Source: a virus
IMG/VR virus record: IMGVR_UViG_3300001460_000103
Coordinates: 1 to 32,051 of that record
Direction: 5' to 3' (one strand)
Length of the DNA stretch: 32,051 bases
This document shows positions 26,896-32,051 of the stretch, in pieces. The position numbers and the translations under genes are program-made. The number at the start of each line of letters is the position of its first letter. Position 1 is the first letter of the stretch. Under the pieces are notes generated by a model, which was given only the letters and a program-made list of their open reading frames with translations, searched no databases and had not been told where the DNA came from.

Positions 26896-26924
26896 TTGAC
26901 TTATGGTGCCCAGTGCCATATAAT
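26896..26924 (+). promoter_or_regulatory. Strong sigma70-type promoter (TTGACT-17-TATAAT) with spacer palindrome
   Basis: The -35 TTGACT (26896-26901) and a perfect -10 TATAAT (26919-26924) have 17-base spacing in the 52-bp gap before the 157-residue gene. The spacer holds an inverted repeat TATGG-N9-CCATA (26902-26906 and 26916-26920) that overlaps the first two bases of the -10, positioned like an operator. The predicted start is near 26931, at the first base of the AAAAGGA ribosome site. Confidence 0.8.
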
Positions 26925-26944
26925 ATAACGAAAAGGACATTACA

Positions 26945-27418
26945 ATGGCAATTTTTACAGGAAAGATACTTGAGGCGTATTACTCTAATGCCGATAACAC
27001 AACGGTTGAAGTAATCTACAAAGATGGCAAAAGAGCAATTAACCACTATCTTCCGGTAGATATGTCTCATCCAGACTTTAAGGATTTGATTGCTGAATAT
27101 CCAGCATCCAAAATAGCGGATTCAACAGTAGCGAGAAATAGAGAAGCGTACAAACAGCTCAATAGAGTTGTAGAAGCAAAAGTAAAACAAAAACTTGAAG
27201 ATAAACCTATGCAGAATTTTGATTCTGTAACGGAATTTATAATCAATTATGATCCAAAGAAACAGGCGGAGCAATTATTTTCTCTCAAGTTGAAAATATT
27301 TGAGAAAGATCAGGTCAAAGATTACAACGACAATGATGTTAAGGCTAAGATCAGACAAGCAAAGACACCATTAGATGTGTTGTTGGCCTATAAGGAAATA
27401 ATCACTAGCAATAGATAA
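26945..27418 (+). CDS. Uncharacterised 157-aa protein
   Basis: Not recognised. It begins with a beta-type stretch MAIFTGKILEAYYSNADNTT (1-20) followed by VEVIYKDGKRAINHYLPVD, which could bind or dock to something in a DNA-, fibre- or assembly-related way. The rest is mostly helical and charged, Lys/Glu/Gln-rich (REAYKQLNRVVEAKVKQKLE, about 66-85), ending in a short helix PLDVLLAYKEI. There is no signal peptide or membrane segment. It sits directly behind the best sigma70 promoter in the window (AAAAGGA seven bases before the ATG) and one base ahead of the accessory cassette, so it heads that transcript. A fibre chaperone or a small regulator are both possible; neither is supported by a motif. 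Confidence 0.6.
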   Translation: MAIFTGKILEAYYSNADNTTVEVIYKDGKRAINHYLPVDMSHPDFKDLIAEYPASKIADSTVARNREAYKQLNRVVEAKVKQKLEDKPMQNFDSVTEFIINYDPKKQAEQLFSLKLKIFEKDQVKDYNDNDVKAKIRQAKTPLDVLLAYKEIITSNR

Positions 27419-27419
27419 A

Positions 27420-27992
27420 ATGTTATCGGTATATTGTGTAAACTGGGGAACGAAATACCCAAGGGATTTTACAACAAGTCTAAAAGAATCAATAGAAAAG
27501 CATCTAACCATACCTCATAAATTTTATTGTTACACAGATAATCCCATTGAGGATTATGATGTGCAGGTGAAATATCCTTACCTTAGAGGAGTGTGGCATA
27601 AACTGGCTCTTCTAGAAAACACAGGTGAAAGTTTGTTCTTTGATCAGGACATCAAAATAAACAGCAACATAGATTTTCTTTGTGAAGACTTTGATAAATT
27701 TTCTGTAATTGATAGTACCCCATGGAAACCAAAAAATATACCACTTTTAGAATTTAGAATGACACAGAACACGTTGGTAAACAGCAGTGTCATGCGTTGG
27801 AGCAATCATGCACACATATTTGAGAAATTCCAAAAGCATAGAGACATGTATCTTAGACTATACGCTGGTATAGATAGGTACATCTATAACGAAAAAGTGG
27901 AATATCACCCAATTAGCACTGACAAGATAACAAGTTGGTATCAAAAGATTGATGATAGTGCGATAGTGCTGTATAATGGCAAGTACAAATGA
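27420..27992 (+). CDS. Glycosyltransferase-like protein (GT8-type, DQD motif)
   Basis: 190 residues with features of a compact GT-A nucleotide-sugar transferase. The N-terminal strand LSVYCVNWGTKYP leads into KFYCYTDNP (34-42), then GVWHKLALLE (57-66) and FFDQDIKIN (73-81), where D75-x-D77 stands for the DxD motif that holds metal and sugar nucleotide. A later SSVMRWSNHAHIFEKF matches the acceptor-side helix in related proteins. It would transfer a sugar to an unknown acceptor in the cytoplasm. It starts one base after the previous stop and its own stop overlaps the next start (ATGA), so translation is coupled. It is smaller than typical GT8 members (about 250-300), so the C-terminal part may be minimal. 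Confidence 0.65.
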   Translation: MLSVYCVNWGTKYPRDFTTSLKESIEKHLTIPHKFYCYTDNPIEDYDVQVKYPYLRGVWHKLALLENTGESLFFDQDIKINSNIDFLCEDFDKFSVIDSTPWKPKNIPLLEFRMTQNTLVNSSVMRWSNHAHIFEKFQKHRDMYLRLYAGIDRYIYNEKVEYHPISTDKITSWYQKIDDSAIVLYNGKYK

Positions 27993-28621
27993 CATATGAT
28001 CAAAAGACTATAAATGCATACAAGGACATACAGAGAATTGCCAAGCATTTCCCAGGAAGATTGCTTGACGCTTTCTCTTGCTTCAGTCAAAATCAGTTTG
28101 ATTGCAAAACATGGTTGATAGATTGTCTTAATCAGTATCCGTACCATTTCAAAAATAAAACTAAAGATAGTATCGATATTGCTATCCTAGGAGGATGGTA
28201 TGGATTGATGGCAAAATTACTCTCAACAAATTTTATACTAAAGCCAATCAATAATATTCACTCATTTGATTTCGATCCAATCGCAAAAAAAATTGGAAAA
28301 ACACTTTTCCCAGAAGTTACATTTATCGAAAAAGATGTCACGGAACTAGATCTCAACGACAAGCATTTTAGCATAGTGATTAATACAAGTTGCGAACACA
28401 TAGATCAAAAACTGCTTTACAAATCTATAGACACGGCGCCAGAAAAAACTTTATTTGTTTTACAAAGCAACAACTACAAAGATCTTCAACAACATATAAA
28501 TTGTGTTGAAAATCTTGAACAATTTACAAAACAATACGAAAGTAGATTAGAAAACATTCGTCCATTTGAGCTTCAAAAAGAAAAGTACACAAGATTTATG
28601 ATAATGGGGGTCAAAAAATGA
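27989..28621 (+). CDS. SAM-dependent methyltransferase-like protein
   Basis: 210 residues with a class I methyltransferase pattern. Motif I is IAILGGWYG (64-72), a form of the glycine-rich SAM loop; the acidic end of strand 2 is SFDFDP (92-97); then FIEKDVTELDL in the motif III region; and FSIVINTSCEHID as a motif IV-like strand. The substrate is not indicated. The surroundings (two glycosyltransferases) make a sugar, glycan or small-metabolite substrate plausible, but this is inference. There are 4-base overlaps with genes on both sides (ATGA), so it is made in step with them. It lacks the target-recognition features of DNA methyltransferases (no NPPY or PC motif seen). Confidence 0.62.
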   Translation: MTYDQKTINAYKDIQRIAKHFPGRLLDAFSCFSQNQFDCKTWLIDCLNQYPYHFKNKTKDSIDIAILGGWYGLMAKLLSTNFILKPINNIHSFDFDPIAKKIGKTLFPEVTFIEKDVTELDLNDKHFSIVINTSCEHIDQKLLYKSIDTAPEKTLFVLQSNNYKDLQQHINCVENLEQFTKQYESRLENIRPFELQKEKYTRFMIMGVKK

Positions 28622-29352
28622 CACAACTACAAAAACTAATGGAGTTTAGGGAGAATATACATCATTTCAAAACGCAAGACCCTGGCAGAGATAAAATAGA
28701 AAAGATTTTAAAAGATGCACATTCATTGGTCCCAACAAAAAATAATCTTTGGGCCTACAATATAGATGTTTATGGTCCACAACACAATAAAGAAAAAGAA
28801 ATTGTGGCTATGCAAACAGTAACCGGATACGATAAACGCAATTTTGCACCAGGAGGACAGGATTACGGAAACATTGACAAACTCAAAGAGATCTATAAAA
28901 AATGGAAAGAAGGCAGAGAGACACTACGTGATGATCCAACGGTAGAAAATAGGAAACTGAGAGCCAAGTACCAGGGTTTTTCTTTTAACGAACAGGTCAC
29001 AGCACCTTATCTTTTAGTGTATTATCAAGTGCCTGGCTTTCCAACAGAAAAACAAATGTCAAAAAATTACAAAAGACTTATGATTGACTACAAAGATAAC
29101 GAGCAATGGATGATATCTGCATCAATGCACGGTTATGGCACAACACTTCTTGCCGCGGAACAAGGCCTACACGCAAGTTTTTGCAAATGTTACTATCATG
29201 ACATTGAGAATTTTACTAACATTCTTTCTCCTCTAAGGCACGGGTACAAGAACGTCGCATTTCTTTTGGGCATAGGATACAAAGATGCGGAACTACCGTA
29301 TTATAAAAATCGCAATGTTCCAGAATATGATGAAATAGTCACATGGAGGTAA
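28618..29352 (+). CDS. Nitroreductase-family flavoprotein-like protein
   Basis: 244 residues. The N-terminus MEFRENIHHFKTQDPGRDKI (8-27), with R11 and the IHHF turn, corresponds to the 'RRSVRxF' FMN-phosphate contact. ILKDAHSLVPTKNNLWAYNI (30-49) corresponds to 'A-x-x-APSxxNxQPW'. Near the C-terminus GTTLLAAEQGLHASFCKCYY fits the 'LAAxxLGL' helix and AFLLGIGYKDAE the closing 'GYP' strand. The family uses FMN and NAD(P)H to reduce nitro groups, quinones or related substrates; the cellular substrate here is unknown. A long charged insertion (EIYKKWKEGRETLRDDPTVE) separates the halves. It overlaps the methyltransferase by four bases. The match is by pattern; key residues differ from classical members, so a diverged role is possible. 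Confidence 0.55.
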   Translation: MTQLQKLMEFRENIHHFKTQDPGRDKIEKILKDAHSLVPTKNNLWAYNIDVYGPQHNKEKEIVAMQTVTGYDKRNFAPGGQDYGNIDKLKEIYKKWKEGRETLRDDPTVENRKLRAKYQGFSFNEQVTAPYLLVYYQVPGFPTEKQMSKNYKRLMIDYKDNEQWMISASMHGYGTTLLAAEQGLHASFCKCYYHDIENFTNILSPLRHGYKNVAFLLGIGYKDAELPYYKNRNVPEYDEIVTWR

Positions 29353-29358
29353 AATGTT

Positions 29359-30717
29359 ATGGAAAACTTTGAACAATTTAAAAAACTTTGGCTAGAACAA
29401 ACAGATTCGATTAAACCAACAAAAAAATTGAAGCATCTTGTGTTTATTGTGATGTATCCGGACTCGATAAGATGGAACAGCATAGTTGAAAAGCAAGTGC
29501 AGATGACAGTTTTACAAACATCAGGTGGTATAACAGGATCTGGTACCGGCCATGTACAAAAACTTTGTCATCAAAGCGAATTGCAGAGTGTTTTAGAATC
29601 TTGTGATGAGCATTCACATGCAATGATATGTATGTCCGGTATGATATTCGACATGACTGCACAGGTTTCACCGATAACGAGATTCTATGATTGGGCAAAG
29701 ACAGGAGAGTATTGTAAAGGACACATACTATCAAGATTAAATTTTACACAACTCAACGGCCAACACATGCAATTAAATTTACAAAAATGGAGAGAACTTG
29801 GCAAACCCTCAATATGGGAAGTATGGAAGAAGTTCAAAAGGTCAAAAGAAAACATACATGATGATTACACACCCTCTTGGGTGAAGCCACATAACAGGCC
29901 TGAAATAAAAAATTTCACTCCTGTAGAACGTAAAGCAAAAGCATGGTCATATCTACACTTAAGAAAGAAGAAAGCACATCAGCGGAAATTATGGTTGAAC
30001 ATAAAAGGATTACCCGACGGGTGGATAGATAGTATTAACATAGACACCAGGGACAACTACACCAAAATACTAATGAAAAGAATGAAATCGCGTTTCTATT
30101 CAGAGAATACTGAGTTGATAGGTAAACTCCCAGAACAAAAATTTGATCTAATATTCACTCCTACCGCAGGGTACAGTGGTGAGATATTTGCTGACAGATT
30201 AGATTTTTGGGGAGAAATAATTTTCTATGATTATTGTAATGAAAATATTCATATAAAACAAAATATAGTTGGGATGAGCATGAGCATGGATGATATAAAA
30301 AAGTATAGTAAAGTATCCAAACATCCGATTGTTTTTAACAACCATGGATTCCTACAAAATCACTATCCTGATTATGATCCAAAAAAGTTTAAGAAAGAAT
30401 ATGGCGACAGGACCGCATTAAGACTTTTACAGTATAAAATGCACAACAAACACAAAGTTACCTATTGGTTGATGGACCTTATTAAAACATTGAGAGCCAA
30501 AGGGAGATCGAAAAATTACAATGATCTCGTCAAGAAAATAAAAGGCAAACACGTTTTTTTTGATGTAAGTAATATATTCAGCTATCATGTATCACATGCA
30601 GGATATACTTTACAAGAATTAGTGGACGCTTTAGAAGATTTTAAACAACTGTTGAAAAGACACACTACCAGTTTTTATATAAAAGGCACTGCACCGGCTA
30701 AACAGGAGATACAATGA
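29359..30717 (+). CDS. Uncharacterised two-part protein, possible transferase
   Basis: 452 residues, not firmly recognised. The N-terminal part (about 1-150) has an alpha/beta start (KHLVFIVMYPDSIRW) and HSHAMICMSGMIFDMTAQVS, then GHILSRLNFTQLNGQHMQLN and LQKWRELGKPSIWE, reminiscent of glycosyltransferase-like domains, with no clear DxD. A basic linker (about 155-240, many Lys/Arg) follows. The C-terminal part has FDLIFTPTAGYSGEIFADRL (about 260-279), then EIIFYDYCNENIHIKQNIVG (about 285-304) and KHVFFDVSNIFSYHVSHAGY (about 397-416), which resembles a SAM-methyltransferase-like alternation of strands and helices without a glycine-rich loop. GGAGGT eight bases before the ATG is the best ribosome site in the cassette. 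It overlaps the next gene by ATGA. Confidence 0.45.
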   Translation: MENFEQFKKLWLEQTDSIKPTKKLKHLVFIVMYPDSIRWNSIVEKQVQMTVLQTSGGITGSGTGHVQKLCHQSELQSVLESCDEHSHAMICMSGMIFDMTAQVSPITRFYDWAKTGEYCKGHILSRLNFTQLNGQHMQLNLQKWRELGKPSIWEVWKKFKRSKENIHDDYTPSWVKPHNRPEIKNFTPVERKAKAWSYLHLRKKKAHQRKLWLNIKGLPDGWIDSINIDTRDNYTKILMKRMKSRFYSENTELIGKLPEQKFDLIFTPTAGYSGEIFADRLDFWGEIIFYDYCNENIHIKQNIVGMSMSMDDIKKYSKVSKHPIVFNNHGFLQNHYPDYDPKKFKKEYGDRTALRLLQYKMHNKHKVTYWLMDLIKTLRAKGRSKNYNDLVKKIKGKHVFFDVSNIFSYHVSHAGYTLQELVDALEDFKQLLKRHTTSFYIKGTAPAKQEIQ

Positions 30718-31415
30718 AAATATTCGCAGTAAGGATAGGGGACAGGTATGGTCCAGAATACGAAAGTTACCTAGAGGCAAAACTGCCCGAATATGATTTT
30801 CACTGGATACGCAAACCAATACAAGATGATATATTGATGCAATGGAATAAGATGGCGGTCATGAACATGGATATAGATGAACCAGTAGTTGTGATGGACA
30901 TTGACATGTTATTAGTAAATGATTATAAAAAAATATTTGACTATCCGATCAAACGTGGAGAGTTTCTTTCAATACCTGGATGGTGGAGAGACACTGAACG
31001 AGAAGGTTACAGTCTTAACGGCGGATTTTTCAAATACTACCCAACTGACTGCAAGTACATATACGAAAAATTTATGAAAGACCATTTGAAATGGCAAAGA
31101 CATTACATTGAAAATGGTGTTACTAAAGGCCCAATTAATGGCGAGCAATATTTTGTTGAGGACTCGGTTAAGGAAAGACTAAAGTTAAAATTAATACCTA
31201 CGAGCTGGGTGACACGTTGGTGTAGTGACGAAATAGTAATTTATGGACAAGACATGAAAGAATGGCAAATTAAAACTACAATGAAATATCAAAGGCTTAC
31301 AAATAACGATTATGTGTATCTTGGAGGTGAATTTCATCCAGACATAAAATTAGTGCATTTTACTCACCATGCAAATAAACCGCACGACTGGGAGGGCTAT
31401 AAATATTTCATATGA
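30714..31415 (+). CDS. Glycosyltransferase-like protein (GT-A fold, DxD motif)
   Basis: 233 residues. It starts MKIFAVRIGDRYGPEYESYL, then QWNKMAVMNMDIDEPVVVMD (43-62) and D62-I-D64, a DxD motif at the end of a hydrophobic strand as in GT8-like enzymes. SLNGGFFKYYP and NGEQYFVEDSV follow the 'N-G-G' and 'D-Q' stations of that family, and LVHFTHHANKPHDW near the C-terminus matches its 'H-F-x-x-x-x-KPW' ending. It probably transfers a hexose from a nucleotide sugar; the acceptor is unknown. AGGAG lies five bases before the ATG, which overlaps the upstream stop. It shares architecture with the 190-residue protein at the head of the cassette, but the two are clearly different in sequence. Confidence 0.68.
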   Translation: MKIFAVRIGDRYGPEYESYLEAKLPEYDFHWIRKPIQDDILMQWNKMAVMNMDIDEPVVVMDIDMLLVNDYKKIFDYPIKRGEFLSIPGWWRDTEREGYSLNGGFFKYYPTDCKYIYEKFMKDHLKWQRHYIENGVTKGPINGEQYFVEDSVKERLKLKLIPTSWVTRWCSDEIVIYGQDMKEWQIKTTMKYQRLTNNDYVYLGGEFHPDIKLVHFTHHANKPHDWEGYKYFI

Positions 31416-31975
31416 TAATATTATACGGATATATGATTTATTGGGTGTTAGCGGCAATAGGAATCACTTACGGATACCATAGGTACTTTGCTCATAAGAA
31501 CTACACAACCAATAAATTTAATGAAATACTTCTTTTATACATAGGCCTTCTATGTGGGGGCAGAAGTGCCTTAACATGGGCAGGTGTACATAGGATACAT
31601 CACGCACACGCTGACACAGAAAAGGATCCCCACAGTCCTAAAAATTATCCTTGGTATGTTGTACTATTCAGTTTATGGAAAGTTAAACAAATACCGAGAA
31701 AATATATACATGATTTAATTAAAAATCCAAGGGTAATGTTCTTCCATAGATACGGTAAATTTATTTTTGCCGCTCACTGGATAATCACACCATTGCTTTT
31801 TGGCGTAAATGCAGTTATAATTAACCTAATGTTGTTTATTCTTTCATATGTGGGTTTTGGTATACTGAACTTTTACGGACATGATGCCAAAGGTCCTGCA
31901 AACAATTTATTAATTAATTTGGTTGCACCGTTTGAAGGGAACCATAAGGATCATCATGATTACGCAAGAATTTAA
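31412..31975 (+). CDS. Fatty acid desaturase-like membrane protein (compact)
   Basis: 187 residues with the three histidine boxes of membrane acyl desaturases: HRYFAH (23-28), HRIHH (60-64) and HKDHH (178-182). Together these bind the di-iron centre that inserts a double bond into an acyl chain. Hydrophobic segments lie at about 2-18, 37-55 and 117-155. The protein is short: the usual range is about 250-350, with a membrane pair before box 1 and tens of residues after box 3. Here only 22 residues precede box 1 and five follow box 3. All boxes are intact and no stop interrupts the frame, so it is either a minimal enzyme or has lost its ends. It overlaps the upstream gene by four bases and the downstream start by 20. 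Acyl substrate and electron donor are not indicated. Confidence 0.8.
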   Translation: MIILYGYMIYWVLAAIGITYGYHRYFAHKNYTTNKFNEILLLYIGLLCGGRSALTWAGVHRIHHAHADTEKDPHSPKNYPWYVVLFSLWKVKQIPRKYIHDLIKNPRVMFFHRYGKFIFAAHWIITPLLFGVNAVIINLMLFILSYVGFGILNFYGHDAKGPANNLLINLVAPFEGNHKDHHDYARI

Positions 31976-32051
31976 CAGATCCAGTAATGTTGAGTATGTT
32001 GAGATGGGGTTCGATGTGCCCGTCAAACAACTGCTTACAGAATACGAATTG
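31956..32051 (+). CDS. Start of an additional cassette gene (cut by window edge)
   Basis: An ATG at 31956, five bases after AAGGA (31946-31950), opens a frame that stays open to the end of the window (32 codons): MITQEFNRSSNVEYVEMGFD followed by VPVKQLLTEYEL. It begins within the last codons of the desaturase gene, the same overlapping arrangement as the rest of the cassette. Too little is visible to name it. A small cytoplasmic enzyme such as an oxygenase is one guess from marine phage gene neighbourhoods and has no motif support. Confidence 0.55.
   Translation, partial: MITQEFNRSSNVEYVEMGFDVPVKQLLTEYEL

Noticed and set aside
28010-28017. TATAAATG, one base from the late-promoter consensus, near the start of the methyltransferase gene
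   Set aside because: It lies within coding sequence, a start from it would be inside the gene, and no downstream gene start follows nearby.
31398-31405. Exact TATAAATA seven bases before the desaturase ATG
   Set aside because: It lies inside the coding sequence of the upstream glycosyltransferase (codons for YKY). A start from it would fall at or after the desaturase ATG. Chance occurrence in AT-rich DNA is more likely.

Overview
This window is almost wall-to-wall coding and reads as part of a tailed, contractile-tail (T4-like) bacteriophage genome of the marine type. The evidence is a set of T4 core genes: gp47 exonuclease, gp55 late sigma factor, and baseplate proteins resembling gp48, gp53, gp27, gp5, gp25, gp6 and gp7. 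They are in an order and with lengths I associate with cyanophage and SAR11-phage myoviruses. There is also a perfect T4 late-promoter motif, TATAAATA, before the baseplate block. The DNA is AT-rich. I saw no rRNA, tRNA, CRISPR array, insertion sequence or integrase. The host cannot be fixed from this window; a marine bacterium is an inference.

Layout. Bases 1-1490 (minus strand) carry the start of gp47 and all of gp55. A 145-bp divergent region follows, with a late promoter firing rightward. Bases 1636-25897 (plus strand) are a compact late module, with genes overlapping by 1 nt (TAATG) or separated by a few bases: tail-tube cap gp48-like, gp53-like wedge, gp27-like hub, gp5-like central spike, gp25, gp6, a giant 4207-residue baseplate or fibre protein, a 241-residue structural protein and a 405-residue fibre-like protein. 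Two genes at 25957-27418 (a probable structural protein and an unknown) each have their own strong sigma70-type promoter and a very short leader. Bases 27420-32051 form an accessory cassette with tight stop/start (ATGA) coupling: glycosyltransferase, methyltransferase, nitroreductase-like flavoprotein, an unrecognised two-part protein, a second glycosyltransferase, a compact fatty acid desaturase, and the beginning of another gene.

How it fits together. gp55 would direct host RNA polymerase to TATAAATA late promoters such as the one driving the baseplate genes. The baseplate block builds the hub, spike, wedges and peripheral receptor-binding parts. The giant protein appears to merge a gp7-like wedge segment with many adhesion-type modules: a cupredoxin-like fold, carbohydrate-binding-like motifs, a seven-repeat FG-GAP propeller and immunoglobulin-like repeats. 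The cassette downstream looks like a sugar- and lipid-modifying set. Whether it decorates the virion, modifies the host envelope or alters host metabolism cannot be read from sequence alone.

Most unusual points: the mosaic giant protein; a spike with no visible lysozyme domain but with a C-terminal self-cleaving chaperone domain; twin sigma70 promoters with embedded palindromes inside the late region; and the coupled GT/MTase/nitroreductase/desaturase cassette.
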